Below are positions 36,398 to 46,561 of a stretch of 64,000 nucleotides of DNA, piece after piece (the stretch's first letter is position 1; each line of letters opens with the position of its first letter). The notes under the pieces were generated by a model. It was given only the letters and a program-made list of their open reading frames with translations. It did no database searches and was not told the origin of the DNA. A program made the translations under genes and the position numbers. Origin of the DNA: an uncultured Schlesneria sp. (GTDB lineage: Bacteria > Planctomycetota > Planctomycetia > Planctomycetales > Planctomycetaceae). The stretch spans positions 1-64,000 of the forward strand of contig CAIULL010000281.1 in assembly GCA_903899985.1 (NCBI GenBank), written 5' to 3'.

Positions 36398-37189
36398 TCA
36401 GGCGTTATCAGGATCGAACCCGCGCACGAGTTCTTCTTCCCATTCATCCAGCAACGGCCAATCAACCGCGCAAGTGCCGAAATCGGCCATGTGCTGGTAT
36501 CCCGTCAGTCGGTCGATTGTCTTTTGAAGTTGTGCGTCGTTCTTGCGAAAGATCGGTCCGTGACTGGGGAGCAGCCACTTGACTTCAGAATCGCGAATTC
36601 GTTCGAGAGACTTAATAAACTTCGGAATATCCGAACCATGATGGGCGTCGATATTGCCGACACCTCCATCGCGATAAATGTTGTCACCTGAAAACAACAG
36701 TTCGCCAAGCCGAAACGCAAGCTGGCTGGGGGTATGACCTGGGGTATTCCAGACGTCCAGCGTCAGTTTTCCAACCGTTAACGTGTCACCTTCATTAATC
36801 GTCTGTTCGATCTTAATCTCTGGGAGATCAATAGAGATTCCTTGAGCCGTAATTTCGGCGTAAGTCACAATCCGATCCCCACTGGCAAGTAACTGCTGGC
36901 ATTCCGGATGAGAAACAGTGGTCGCGTTTGGCAGCAATTCTTTGGCTCGCTTCAATCCCTGAATGTGATCGACATCGGCATGTGTCGCGACGAGGTACTT
37001 GCAGCTAGCCAGCGAAAAGTCCATCTGGCGAATCGTGTTGATAATCTCGTCCGTCGATTCTTCAAAACCGATATCGATCAGCATCCATTCCCCCGCATCG
37101 TGTACGAGATACACGGAACAACCGAGCCGTCGTCGGGCCTGATAGTTCATCTCGATGACATGGGGAAATACTTCGCGGCGGGGCAACAT
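36398..37189 (-). CDS. MBL-fold metallo-hydrolase
   Basis: A 263-residue metallo-beta-lactamase-fold protein of glyoxalase-II-like design. Metal-binding blocks are THADVDH (about 69-75), [17 protein letters not shown] and LLPSHGP. In the first block the usual H-x-H-x-D-H reads H-x-D-x-D-H, so one zinc ligand is substituted, a variant found in some subfamilies. The substrate cannot be deduced. It is a single-gene unit with convergent nadC on one side and a co-directional PLP decarboxylase upstream (118 bases away). Confidence 0.85.
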   Translation of the reverse strand: MLPRREVFPHVIEMNYQARRRLGCSVYLVHDAGEWMLIDIGFEESTDEIINTIRQMDFSLASCKYLVATHADVDHIQGLKRAKELLPNATTVSHPECQQLLASGDRIVTYAEITAQGISIDLPEIKIEQTINEGDTLTVGKLTLDVWNTPGHTPSQLAFRLGELLFSGDNIYRDGGVGNIDAHHGSDIPKFIKSLERIRDSEVKWLLPSHGPIFRKNDAQLQKTIDRLTGYQHMADFGTCAVDWPLLDEWEEELVRGFDPDNA

Positions 37190-37307
37190 GAAAGGTCTTT
37201 CAAACGATCTGCGGAGGAATCACAAGCGAGTCAACATGCGGGTCATGAAAACTCATTTTAGATTCTATGATCCCCTGGATGAACGAACAACGCGCCGCGA
37301 TTGCGGA

Positions 37308-38966
37308 TCAATGGGTTTTGGCTGATCTATTGGCGATTGTTGCACGAGCTTTCCAGATCGAGTCAAGGACGGCGTTGATGTATTGTTCTTCCGCAAAGGG
37401 ACTTAGCAGATAACTTTTCAAAGCGACCATCGGTTCGCCGTAATCGGTTTCGCGATAACAGTCGGTCAATGAAATCACGACGCCATCTCCATGGAGGGCA
37501 TCTGCCTGGACGACCTGATAGATCTGCCGGTTGTACTCGTTGTGAATCCGAAGCTGCTCCCGATACGAAGCATCCTTCTGTTCACGTTCGGTGACTCCGA
37601 ACGTATCGACTCCATCGGGATAAACGCGAAACAGTGTCACCGGCCCGAAGTTTCCTCGATTCACGACGGTCGTCGCCGCATGCCCTTCAAGCTGTTCCCT
37701 CAAAACTTCGGCCATGGAAACAACGTGACCCAACAATGCTCGCAGACCGTTTTTGCCGAACAATCGCAGGTTGGCGAGAGCGGACATCGGAGCGCTGCCG
37801 CTTCTCGACGTTTCCAGCGTGTACCGTCCGGGATGGTAGTGACCATCGTGAAAGAGATACGGGGTGTCAGATTGTTTTCGTGTAATCAGTTCGAGATCGA
37901 TCGCATCTTTCACGAGAAACAGGCTTGAGACATACGGAGTGAATCCGGTTTTGTGAAAGTCGATCCCAATGGAATCTGCAAGGGGAAGATTCTGAATGCG
38001 TCGCCGTGTACCGGCGAGAGCCCTGACCGTCCGATGTCGAAAACCAAGTGGATTGGAATCGAAGTTGTAATCATTGAAGACCGACCAGGCCCAGCCGATG
38101 ACCGCATCGCCGTGAATGTGCGGGCGATATTCCAGATGGAATTCGTCAACCAGCCGATCGCGAATTTCGTGGATGGATTTCAGATCATCCAGTCCGAAAT
38201 GATCGGTTGTCCCCATCGTGGCGACGATTGCGGCAATTTTGCCTCCTTCCTTCAAAACGTCACGAGCCATCGATTCCAGCAGACACGTCCGCATTTCGTT
38301 TTCAGGAGAACAGGGAATCTGGATCACGTTCTCTCGGCCGATCCCCAGCCAGTTTGCCACGGTCAGGCAGGCATAATGTGCTCGTTCAGAACAAAAGATC
38401 ACCGCCCGCTCGCGGGCACCATGCTGTGCTGTCCCCGGACAGGCTTTTTCCAGCCCCAGTTTTACCCCATATAACAATGTTCCTGTTCCACCAAATGTAA
38501 ACAGGCCTGCAGATCGCACGGGATCGTAGCCGACCAGCTCAGCCGTCATCGACGAAACTTCGACTTCTGCGACAGCCACCTGTCGTGATGATTCTTCGCT
38601 GACCAGATTGGGATTGTAGATCGAAGGGAGCAAACCCCCGATAATGCTGGCAATCGTCGGGGGCGGGATCACATTAATCTGCGCGCGAGGATGTCCCCAG
38701 ATAAACATTCCCGACAGGTGCTCGACCAGTGTTTGAGTCACTTGTTCAAGCGGAAGTGGCCCGTCTGACACTTGTGAGCGTTTGGCGGCGTCATAATCGA
38801 GTGTCTTAGCCGTCCCGAGTAAGGGAGTGACCGATTTCATTCCGTCGAGTTGATCGAGTGCCCGCAGAAATGAAAACACGAAATACGCATCGTGCACCCG
38901 ATCTGAGACCGGTTGAGGAAATCCTTGCCTGAGTGACATGACAAGGTTGAGATAGGGAGCGGACAT
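37308..38966 (-). CDS. PLP-dependent group II decarboxylase
   Basis: A 552-residue pyridoxal-phosphate enzyme of the glutamate/aromatic/diaminobutyrate decarboxylase group. The PLP-binding lysine lies in the segment SIGIDFHKTGF. HGDAVIGWAW carries the aspartate that contacts the pyridine nitrogen, and the TFGGTGTLLYG region binds phosphate. Substrate specificity cannot be told from sequence. An ATG at 38966 is used. A TTG at 38999 would add 11 residues. It is divergent from the ATP-grasp-like gene with a 250-base shared upstream region, which may indicate a small amine-forming and ligation pathway. Confidence 0.85.
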   Translation of the reverse strand: MSAPYLNLVMSLRQGFPQPVSDRVHDAYFVFSFLRALDQLDGMKSVTPLLGTAKTLDYDAAKRSQVSDGPLPLEQVTQTLVEHLSGMFIWGHPRAQINVIPPPTIASIIGGLLPSIYNPNLVSEESSRQVAVAEVEVSSMTAELVGYDPVRSAGLFTFGGTGTLLYGVKLGLEKACPGTAQHGARERAVIFCSERAHYACLTVANWLGIGRENVIQIPCSPENEMRTCLLESMARDVLKEGGKIAAIVATMGTTDHFGLDDLKSIHEIRDRLVDEFHLEYRPHIHGDAVIGWAWSVFNDYNFDSNPLGFRHRTVRALAGTRRRIQNLPLADSIGIDFHKTGFTPYVSSLFLVKDAIDLELITRKQSDTPYLFHDGHYHPGRYTLETSRSGSAPMSALANLRLFGKNGLRALLGHVVSMAEVLREQLEGHAATTVVNRGNFGPVTLFRVYPDGVDTFGVTEREQKDASYREQLRIHNEYNRQIYQVVQADALHGDGVVISLTDCYRETDYGEPMVALKSYLLSPFAEEQYINAVLDSIWKARATIANRSAKTH

Positions 38967-39216
38967 CAGTCTGTATCCGGAATTGAGCAACAGATCCAAG
39001 TAAAGGTTTGATGACGAGTTCTATCAGAGATTGCAGAAACGTGTCACATTTCATTTGGCTCCTGTTCGCATCGTATTCGCATCTCTCGGATTATAGACTT
39101 CACGTGACTCACGAACATCGAATCCAAAATCCCGCTGACGAACCTTATGATTTGCTGATGCAGGTCGTCATTTCCGGAAACGAATCGACAAACGTCCCAG
39201 TGAAAGGATTAAGCGG

Positions 39217-40332
39217 GTGCCCCGATTTTTCTTCGGTAATTTCGACTTTGAACATCGTCTTGCCGACCCAAATCACGCGCCATCAAATGCGTTAATGCGA
39301 TTCAACGCGGAATTGGCGACGTGTTGGCTGGCAGCAGCTGATGACGGAGACCTGATATGGACTCCCTTCTCGATCGATCCAAATTTCTTTCATGAAGCGG
39401 CTCAACAGGGTTTGCCTCATGTTTCGCCGGTCAAATCGCTGGACAAGATTCCGCATGACGTTGAATTTGTCCCCTGGGGTTGGTCGGCGGAGGTCAGAAA
39501 GCTGACAAACCGGATTGGGTGCCGCACCAGCGCACCATCGGAAAACGCAGTCCTTCTCGCCAATTCGCGAGCCACATCCCACCAGTTGGAACAAGAGTGG
39601 AACGTTGGACTGCCAGGTGAGCGAAGAATTGAAACGTTGACGCAATTCGACGAAGCGATTGAATCGACTCAGGTTCCTGACCGTCGATGGGTGGTAAAAG
39701 CTGAGTTTGGCATGTCAGCTCGCGAACGAATCTTAGGTCGAGGTCGAGCGACAGAGGCGGACAAGAATTGGGTCGTGCGTCGGTTGAAGCAACATCAAGC
39801 CGTATTTCTCGAACCGTGGGTTGATCGGGTGGACGAGGTGGGGGTCCAGATTGAGATACCGAATGAAGGACCACCTCGATTAATCGGTGTCTCACCAATG
39901 CTTGTCGACGAACGAGGACAATATGCAGGGAGCTGGTTCGCGGGTCGCGAGTCACTCCCCTTGGCACAACATCACTTGTGGCAGGATGCGATTTCTACGG
40001 CGTTGCGTGCCGCAAATCACTTACAGTCGGAAGGTTATTTCGGCCCGCTCGGAATCGACTCGATGTTATATCGAGACGTTGATGGTTCCCTCCGAATTCG
40101 TCCGCTGCAGGATATCAACGCCCGATGGACGATGGGCCGACTTAGCCTTGGTCTACGGCGACGGTTCACTCAGAGCCCGCGTGGCGTCTGGCTTCATGGA
40201 CCAACAGCCGATTCACGAATACGAACGTTGTTCGAAGAAAGCCGAATCATCTCAACATCGCCAGACCAGGTTGGAGATCGTCCTTGCCATCATTTGTCGA
40301 AGATCTGCATTTCAATTGCCTGTGCAGATTAA
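39217..40332 (+). CDS. ATP-grasp-like protein
   Basis: A 371-residue soluble protein. The C-terminal part has features of an ATP-grasp ligase: the VVKAEFGMSARERI nucleotide loop (about 158-171), FLEPWVDRVDEVGVQIEI, then GYFGPLGIDSMLYRD and the metal-binding end QDINARWTMG. The N-terminal half would be the pre-ATP-grasp region. It starts with GTG at 39217, eight bases after AAAGGA. Substrates unknown. It faces the PLP decarboxylase across a shared promoter region, so it may ligate an amine or amino acid made by it. The C-terminal 25 residues look irregular and could reflect a late frameshift. Confidence 0.65.
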   Translation: MPRFFFGNFDFEHRLADPNHAPSNALMRFNAELATCWLAAADDGDLIWTPFSIDPNFFHEAAQQGLPHVSPVKSLDKIPHDVEFVPWGWSAEVRKLTNRIGCRTSAPSENAVLLANSRATSHQLEQEWNVGLPGERRIETLTQFDEAIESTQVPDRRWVVKAEFGMSARERILGRGRATEADKNWVVRRLKQHQAVFLEPWVDRVDEVGVQIEIPNEGPPRLIGVSPMLVDERGQYAGSWFAGRESLPLAQHHLWQDAISTALRAANHLQSEGYFGPLGIDSMLYRDVDGSLRIRPLQDINARWTMGRLSLGLRRRFTQSPRGVWLHGPTADSRIRTLFEESRIISTSPDQVGDRPCHHLSKICISIACAD

Positions 40333-40506
40333 AAAACAAGCGAATTCGGTGTTTCAGAATTCCCTTAATTTTGCCAAGAACTTGCAATGGAGCTGGAAAA
40401 TTGGCATAGTCAAGAAGCTTTCGCCATTTGGTTTTGCTACTTGTTTTAACAAACAAGACCATCTGCGCGTTCACATCGTTCCAGTTTTGGATTCAAGGTG
40501 TTCATA

Positions 40507-41637
40507 ATGATCTGCAACCGTTTCAAGGTATGGCAGGATTTTTTCTCATTAATCGTCGCCGCCAGCCTTATCGGCTGCGGATCGAGTAGCACTCCGGGAA
40601 CAACGACGTCAGTTCCAGCACAGACGACAGCTGTTGCACCGGCGAATCCGGCACTTGCCCGGCCTGGTATGCCAGCGAACGCTCCGGGTGGAGCAGGCCA
40701 TATGAATTCGGCTCATATGCAGCAGATGGCTCAGGGGGGCCAGGCATCCCCACCTGGTGGGGCGTCGTCATCCGCCGGGGCACCAGGTTCGCCAAATAGC
40801 CAGTATATGGCACAAATGGCAGCCAACATGCCGAAGAATTCCAGTGCCCATGGTGCATCAAATGCTCCGAATATGGCGGCCCCCCCAATGTTGGCTCCGG
40901 GTAATTCCGGGGGTGGGAGTAGCAATTCCGGTAACTCGTCGAACATGGATTCCTCCAAAATGTTGGCTCATTCCGGTTCTGGCGGGGCTTCAGCGCCAAA
41001 TGGCGCCGCGATGCCTCCCGGAATGGAAGGCGCCCCCGGAAGAGCGGCTCCTCCCGGAATGGCAGCTCCACCCGCCGGTATGGGTGCCCCTCCGGGCGGC
41101 CAGGCCGCTGCGCCGGGAATGAGTGGTTCAGGTGGTGGAAATGCTCAGAACGCTGCTGCGGCAGCACAAATGCGAGGAGCGAACGGTATGCCGGGGCAAC
41201 CAGGTGCGCCCGGCGGACCAGGTGGACCGGGCGGGGCCGGTGGTAGTGCGGCTGGAAATCTGACTCCTGGCAGTATCGAAGATACTCTCTATCGATTCTG
41301 TGTGGCGATTGCCGATGGAGATACCGCTGCAGCTGCCGAGTTCGTGAGTCCTAAAGCGAAAGGTTTGATCGGACAAATCCGCGATGGTGAGTTATCCGAA
41401 GAGAAGCTCGAAGAAATCACAGATGCGATCTCTCCCGTCACGGAACTGCAACCTAACCCAACCCAAACGAACACGAAACGATCTCTTCGCAACAGGAAGA
41501 ACCAGGTCATCTCCTTCACCCTTAAAAAAGATAAGGATGAAGAATACAAGATCACCGAGTTTTCAATCAGTAAGCCCAAAAAAGGTGCGCAAGGTGGACA
41601 AGGCGGCCGGGGTGGGCAGGGTTCTTCGAATTTTTAG
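40507..41637 (+). CDS. Low-complexity lipoprotein rich in Gly, Ala, Pro, Met and Asn
   Basis: A 376-residue predicted lipoprotein. The signal ends in a lipobox ASLIGC (Cys about residue 25). Residues 30-255 are low complexity with repeated MAQ, APPGM and GGPGG motifs. A folded C-terminal domain (about 258-355, IEDTLYRFCVAIADGDTAAA and a basic block) ends in a GGQGGRGGQG tail. ATG 40507 follows AAGGTG, so it is preferred over GTG 40498. The stop overlaps the convergent DUF1549 gene by four bases. Function unknown. The C-terminal domain resembles small NTF2-like stress or transport modules only vaguely. Confidence 0.72.
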   Translation: MICNRFKVWQDFFSLIVAASLIGCGSSSTPGTTTSVPAQTTAVAPANPALARPGMPANAPGGAGHMNSAHMQQMAQGGQASPPGGASSSAGAPGSPNSQYMAQMAANMPKNSSAHGASNAPNMAAPPMLAPGNSGGGSSNSGNSSNMDSSKMLAHSGSGGASAPNGAAMPPGMEGAPGRAAPPGMAAPPAGMGAPPGGQAAAPGMSGSGGGNAQNAAAAAQMRGANGMPGQPGAPGGPGGPGGAGGSAAGNLTPGSIEDTLYRFCVAIADGDTAAAAEFVSPKAKGLIGQIRDGELSEEKLEEITDAISPVTELQPNPTQTNTKRSLRNRKNQVISFTLKKDKDEEYKITEFSISKPKKGAQGGQGGRGGQGSSNF

Positions 41638-44570
41638 AAGACGAACAGAAATTCATTCGCATTGAATGTTGCTCGGCAGAACGCTTCGAGCCCATAAAGG
41701 CGGATGAATTGACTTGCCTCAGTGATTTCATCTGCGGTGGGCTGGCGATGGAAAGCCAGCTCAAATGCTTGTTGCGTTTGAGCAGAATGATCATCACCTG
41801 CATCACGACGTAATCGGTTTGCGAATTCAGTGGCTTGTCGCAAGATGAACCGACTGTTAAGCAGGTTGAGCGCCTGCAACGCTGTAATCGATGATGTTCG
41901 TTTTGGTGCAATCTGGCCTGCGTCAGGACAGTCAAACTGCCCAAAAATCTCGTCGAGTTGCATCCTTGGCTTCGACTGATAAACCATCCGACGCCACTCA
42001 GCCGGACCGAATTCTCTTTTCGACGAATAGACTTTTACATAGTTCGAGTTCGATTCAAACAGGTCAAACCCGGGTCCGTACATTCGGTCGTCCATGTTTC
42101 CAGCAATCGCCAGGATGGCATCGCGAATCGACTCGGCTTCAAGTCGTCGCGGCGGGTACCTCCATAGCAGCCGAGTTGCGGCGTCCAATACAATCGCGTC
42201 AGGTCGCGTGTTGCTTGACTGACGGTATGTGGCCGATGTAACCATCAATCGATGCAGTCGTTTCGTCAACCCGTCGATACGCAACTCACTCGCGAGCCAA
42301 TCCAACAGCGATGGGTGTGATGGCAGCGTACCGTTACGTCCAAAATCACTGGGTGTTGAAACAAGTCCTTGACCAAAGTGGAATTGCCAGATTCGATTGG
42401 TCATGACGCGAGCCGTTAAAGGATGATCGGACGAAATGATCCAATTCGCCAAAGCTCGCCGCCGGTCAGAATCTGCGGACTCATTCCCCAGTTGCGGTGG
42501 TGAGCCGAACGAAGCCAATCCCGTAGGGTGGGCCACCTCTTTTGGTTGCATGGGGTCACCACGATGCAACCGAAAGGTCGGTTCTGGTGTGACAAATCGA
42601 CCTGCATAGACGAGATCCGCCATCGAAAGTGATTGCAACCGTTGCCGAAGTCTTTCCCGTTGCGCTGTCAGCTGTTTTGCCAGGCTTCGCTCGTCAACAC
42701 TCAGCCCGTCAAATGTTGGCGGTGACGTTGTCGGACCATTGAATGGCATTCGGTCATCGGAAGAGGCAACGACTTTCAACGTGTCGGCTGTCAGCCCCGC
42801 TTCAATGCGATATCGCGTGGGAATTCGATCTTGAAATTTACCATCCTCGGGTCGGTCGCGACTCCACACAATGCGATCGATCTCAATCGCTTCGGCAAGC
42901 TCAAGCATCACCCAGCCGCGCCCCGGCTCATTCGAAATCCAACTTGCCGAATTTCCGTATCTCCCGTCATTGACGAATTTCAGCTGATGGATTTCGTACC
43001 CGGGCAGGTTGGATGACGATGTTGCGACAGTGCCTAGAGTGGCCAATGCCACGTTTCGCGGATCCGTTCCCGATGTTTTTTTTGATTCGAAAACTTCAAC
43101 CTCATCGAGACACGGTTCACCTCCGGTTGTTGCTTCAATGCTGAATTTCACGAACCTCGCGTTGATGGGAGAAAACCGCTCGACATTGGCCTGTCGCTGA
43201 ACCGGTGGGCGAAGTCCCGATCGATTTGGATTCTGCAATTCGCGTTCTGCACTCAATTCGACAAGTCGTGACAAGTCCCGATCAACCGCTGTGAGTTCCT
43301 CACGAGTCACGTCCAACGATTTCTGCCGTTTATCAGAGTTGGCAGTTTTCATCGGTCGATCACCATGTTGGACACCGGAAAACACCGCTTTCATTCCGTA
43401 ATAGTCGGACTGCGTGATCGGGTCGAACTTGTGATTGTGGCAGCGTGCACAGCCGACGGTCAGCCCCATAAACGCACTGGATGTTGTGCTGACCATATCA
43501 TGCAACTCGTCGGCGCGTTGCTGAGCGGTCAGGCCAGGATCAGGACTTTTGACTCGGTCCATCGCACCCGACACGAGAAAACCGGTCGCCTCGTCGACTC
43601 CCACGGTATCACCAGCCAGTTGTTCAAACAGGAACTGATTCACCGACTTGTCTTCGTTAAACGCACGTATCACATAGTCTCGATAGGGCCAGGCATTGGG
43701 CCGAGGTTGATTCGTTTCAAATCCATCACTTTCGGCGAATTTCACAATGTCCAACCAATGCCGTGCCCAGCGTTCGCCAAAATGTGGCGAAGCGAGCAAG
43801 CGATCCACGAGTCGCTCGAGCGCGTCAGGATTCGTATCAGACAAGAATTCGGTCGCCTCATTGGGTGACGCCGGAAGCCCGATCAGATCGAATGTCACGC
43901 GACGAATCAATGTCAGGCGTTCGGCTTCGGTGGATGGCTGAAGACCATTCGACTTGCCGCTGTTTTGCTCACCATTCGCCCCTTCCAACTTTTCGGCAAC
44001 AAACGCATCGATCGGATTTCGGGACCAGACTACGTTCGAGCTGGAAACCTGCGGAATTGCCGGTCTCCTCAGTGTTTGAAACGACCAATGTGGGACGACC
44101 TCACCTTTCGCCTTAGGCTCATCTGGCCACTTAGCCCCTTGATCGATCCAGGCTCGAAGTAAACCGACCTCATCTTTCGAAAGTTTCCGCTCACCTTCGG
44201 GCGGCATCTCCATCCCTTCGACAATCCCGGCCGTAAACCGAACCAGGGGACTATCCGTTCCGTTACCCGGGATAATCGCCGGAGCAAAGCTTTCGCCCCC
44301 TTTGAGTGCTGCGGCTTTCTCGTCAAGCCGAAGATCGCCACGTTGCTTATCCTTTCCGTGACATTTGATGCAGTGATCACGAAAGATCGGCTCGATATCG
44401 GCTTTGAAAGTGACTTCTCGCTTTGCTGCGGGGGGTAGTGTCGGGCTTTCGTCAGCAAATATCGCGCTGTCCGTCAGGGCCACCGCCAGCCCAATGACAC
44501 AGAATCGAGCGGCTTTAATAGAAATAAAGGTTCGACTGAGATGAGTCACAACGCGTTCGTCCATCATCAT
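41634..44570 (-). CDS. Exported cytochrome / DUF1549 / DUF1553 protein with discoidin-like insert
   Basis: A 978-residue exported protein with a signal peptide. A planctomycete cytochrome c domain has CIKCHGKDKQRGDLRLDE and a MPPEGE block. DUF1549 follows (VTFDLIGLPASPNEA, HWLDIVKFAESDGFE, CARCHNHKFDPIT). An inserted beta-rich module resembles F5/8 type C (discoidin) domains (about 455-600, GRGWVMLELAEAIEIDRIVW). C-terminal DUF1553 has NRIWQFHFGQGLVSTPSDFG and FDCPDAGQIAPKR. Unlike the gene at 22368, it has no DUF1501 partner next to it. It starts at ATG 44570, one base after the hydrolase stop, so the two are cotranscribed. Confidence 0.88.
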   Translation of the reverse strand: MMMDERVVTHLSRTFISIKAARFCVIGLAVALTDSAIFADESPTLPPAAKREVTFKADIEPIFRDHCIKCHGKDKQRGDLRLDEKAAALKGGESFAPAIIPGNGTDSPLVRFTAGIVEGMEMPPEGERKLSKDEVGLLRAWIDQGAKWPDEPKAKGEVVPHWSFQTLRRPAIPQVSSSNVVWSRNPIDAFVAEKLEGANGEQNSGKSNGLQPSTEAERLTLIRRVTFDLIGLPASPNEATEFLSDTNPDALERLVDRLLASPHFGERWARHWLDIVKFAESDGFETNQPRPNAWPYRDYVIRAFNEDKSVNQFLFEQLAGDTVGVDEATGFLVSGAMDRVKSPDPGLTAQQRADELHDMVSTTSSAFMGLTVGCARCHNHKFDPITQSDYYGMKAVFSGVQHGDRPMKTANSDKRQKSLDVTREELTAVDRDLSRLVELSAERELQNPNRSGLRPPVQRQANVERFSPINARFVKFSIEATTGGEPCLDEVEVFESKKTSGTDPRNVALATLGTVATSSSNLPGYEIHQLKFVNDGRYGNSASWISNEPGRGWVMLELAEAIEIDRIVWSRDRPEDGKFQDRIPTRYRIEAGLTADTLKVVASSDDRMPFNGPTTSPPTFDGLSVDERSLAKQLTAQRERLRQRLQSLSMADLVYAGRFVTPEPTFRLHRGDPMQPKEVAHPTGLASFGSPPQLGNESADSDRRRALANWIISSDHPLTARVMTNRIWQFHFGQGLVSTPSDFGRNGTLPSHPSLLDWLASELRIDGLTKRLHRLMVTSATYRQSSNTRPDAIVLDAATRLLWRYPPRRLEAESIRDAILAIAGNMDDRMYGPGFDLFESNSNYVKVYSSKREFGPAEWRRMVYQSKPRMQLDEIFGQFDCPDAGQIAPKRTSSITALQALNLLNSRFILRQATEFANRLRRDAGDDHSAQTQQAFELAFHRQPTADEITEASQFIRLYGLEAFCRATFNANEFLFVF

Positions 44571-44571
44571 T

Positions 44572-45432
44572 TCACCTGATACTGGCAGTCGCAAATCTTC
44601 GGTCCCGCTGCTCGTCCAGCCATCTTAACATTTGTAGCGTCGTCGCGCGCCAATCGGGTTCAAAAAACAATTCGTGAACGTGGTTGGGAAAGACAACCAG
44701 TTCCTTCTCGGTCGATTGGATGCGTTCCCACCAGTCCGCCAGTGCAACAGGATCAGTTGTCCGATCGTCGTCCCCCTGTAACGCCAAAACGGGAAGCGTG
44801 ACTTTCAAAGCATCCTGTTTCGCAGTTTTAAGAGCCTCCTGCATCGCCACGAACCAGCCGGCGGTCACGGTCTTGTTGATCAAAGCATCACCGCGCCGCA
44901 GCGAAGCGAATTCGGAATCACGAGTCATATTCGCAGGATCGATGCCATTGGAAAAACGAACTGTTGGATAAAAATGGACAAGTATCCGACCAAGCATCAC
45001 GGTCACGGGATTCACCCGAAGCTTTAAACCTAATAAGGGTGAAGAAAGAACCAGTGCTGATGGTTGTACACTTCCCGTTTGCACCGTCCTGACCGCCACC
45101 AGCCCTCCCATACTGTGTCCCAGCAATACCGGTGTGGCTTCGTTCAAGCCGAGTTGTTCCCAAATAGTGGCGATATCGGCTGCATAGTCATTGAAGGACT
45201 TGACGTAGGTCGGAACACCACCTGACCGACCATGTCCGCGCAAATCCGCCACGATCATGCGCCAGCCATTTTCTGCAAGCACTTCGGCGACATGAGCATG
45301 CCGGCCTCCATGCTCACCGAGACCATGCACCCAATACAGGACTCGCCCAGGATCAGGTTGATCAGGCCAATAACTTCGAACAAACAGTTCAATGCCGTCT
45401 CGCGCCTTCACAATTTGCGATTCCAGTCGCAT
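44572..45432 (-). CDS. Alpha/beta hydrolase (monoacylglycerol-lipase-like)
   Basis: A 286-residue serine hydrolase. WVHGLGEHGGRH forms the oxyanion region, the DLRGHGRS loop follows, and the nucleophile elbow is GHSMGG (Ser about residue 107). The acid lies in QGDDDRTTD and the histidine in FPNHVHE. The pattern is that of the monoglyceride lipase / lysophospholipase group (Hydrolase_4). No signal peptide, so it acts in the cytoplasm. The natural substrate is uncertain. It is immediately followed by the DUF1549/1553 gene (one base between stop and start), suggesting a shared transcript but no obvious functional tie. Confidence 0.88.
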   Translation of the reverse strand: MRLESQIVKARDGIELFVRSYWPDQPDPGRVLYWVHGLGEHGGRHAHVAEVLAENGWRMIVADLRGHGRSGGVPTYVKSFNDYAADIATIWEQLGLNEATPVLLGHSMGGLVAVRTVQTGSVQPSALVLSSPLLGLKLRVNPVTVMLGRILVHFYPTVRFSNGIDPANMTRDSEFASLRRGDALINKTVTAGWFVAMQEALKTAKQDALKVTLPVLALQGDDDRTTDPVALADWWERIQSTEKELVVFPNHVHELFFEPDWRATTLQMLRWLDEQRDRRFATASIR

Positions 45433-45505
45433 CAGTCCACTTTCGCTTCAGGCTTTCAATTGATGCGGAAGTCCGGCAACTCCCTGGACGGCAAGCTTAG
45501 CATTC

Positions 45506-46411
45506 TCACTCAGCTTCCGCTTCCAGCTGGGCTCTACATTCGATCAGCGCCTGGTGCTGGGATGCGGTCAGCGTAGGAAACTTCAAATTTAACTTTCGGA
45601 TTTCGCTCGACAGGATTGTCGCCACCAGCAAATGAGTTGTCATCTTTTGATCGGCGGGAATGATGAACCAGGGAGCCGACTTCGTGCTCGTGGCATTCAA
45701 CATCTGCTCGTATGCCGACATGTATTCATCCCAATGCGCCCGCTCGACCAGATCACCAGACGAAAACTTCCAGTTCTTCGTCGGATCATTAATCCGCTCA
45801 AGAAAGCGCCGCTTCTGCTCATCCTTCGAAACATTCAGGAAAAACTTGATGATCCGTGTGCCATTGCGCGTGAGGCGTCGCTCGAACTGGTTGATCTCTT
45901 TGTAGCGGGATTTCCAAAAAGATTTTTCGCCGGGATTCGCCCCTGGAATTCGCTGTTTCGCAACAAGTTCGGGGTGCACTTTCACAACAAGAACTTCCTC
46001 ATAATAGGAACGATTGAAGATACCGATCCGTCCCCTTTCTGGAAGCTCCCTGGAACAACGCCAAAGGTAGTCATGATCCAGTTCCTCTTCCGAGGGCTGC
46101 TTGAAACTGACGACCTTGACCCCTTCGGGGTTGATCCCCGTCATCACGTGTTTGATCGTACTGTCTTTACCGGCGGCATCCATGGCCTGGATGATGACCA
46201 GCACCGACCACGAATCGGATGCGAATAATAGCTCTTGCGATCTCTCAAGCTCTTGAACATCTTCAACGAGCAATCGGCGCGCCTCGCGCAGCCGCTCGGC
46301 CGCAGTTCCGATCCCTTCCGCTTCCCAGTTTGGATGGTAATCCTTGAGCCGAATTTTCTTGTCTTCGGGGACGCGACACATTTCGATGACGTCAGATAAA
46401 TTTAGCAGCAT
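45506..46411 (-). CDS. ppk2: PPK2-family polyphosphate kinase (polyphosphate:nucleotide phosphotransferase)
   Basis: A 301-residue cytoplasmic enzyme that moves phosphate between polyphosphate and nucleotides. The Walker A-like AMDAAGKDSTIKHV loop (about 72-85), FNRSYYEEVLV with catalytic Arg, and the lid LERINDPTKNWKFSSGD are typical. The length and the N-terminal RLKDYHPN segment fit the TIGR03709 subgroup. Direction (AMP/ADP or GDP preference) cannot be read from sequence. A good AGGAG lies five bases before ATG 46411. It stands alone between the SET-domain gene and the hydrolase, all on the minus strand with gaps of 73-150 bases. Confidence 0.92.
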   Translation of the reverse strand: MLLNLSDVIEMCRVPEDKKIRLKDYHPNWEAEGIGTAAERLREARRLLVEDVQELERSQELLFASDSWSVLVIIQAMDAAGKDSTIKHVMTGINPEGVKVVSFKQPSEEELDHDYLWRCSRELPERGRIGIFNRSYYEEVLVVKVHPELVAKQRIPGANPGEKSFWKSRYKEINQFERRLTRNGTRIIKFFLNVSKDEQKRRFLERINDPTKNWKFSSGDLVERAHWDEYMSAYEQMLNATSTKSAPWFIIPADQKMTTHLLVATILSSEIRKLNLKFPTLTASQHQALIECRAQLEAEAE

Positions 46412-46561
46412 CGCGACTCCTGAGCCGGGTCATGCCGAAGCAAATCAGACCGTGAGCTCACTACGTCGATATCCACGTCTTTGCTTCGACTTTCAGACCA
46501 GTATGACGTATGGAGGCGTCGTCGATCGCGTGCAATTCTTCAATTTCGCTGAAATAGCTGA

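Noticed and set aside
39217-40332. Frameshift at the 3' end of the ATP-grasp-like gene
   Set aside because: The last 25 residues look irregular, but no alternative frame restores a recognisable motif, so the gene is kept as intact.
40568-41167. 199-residue minus-strand ORF
   Set aside because: Antisense to the low-complexity Gly/Pro-rich lipoprotein; open only because the composition is biased.
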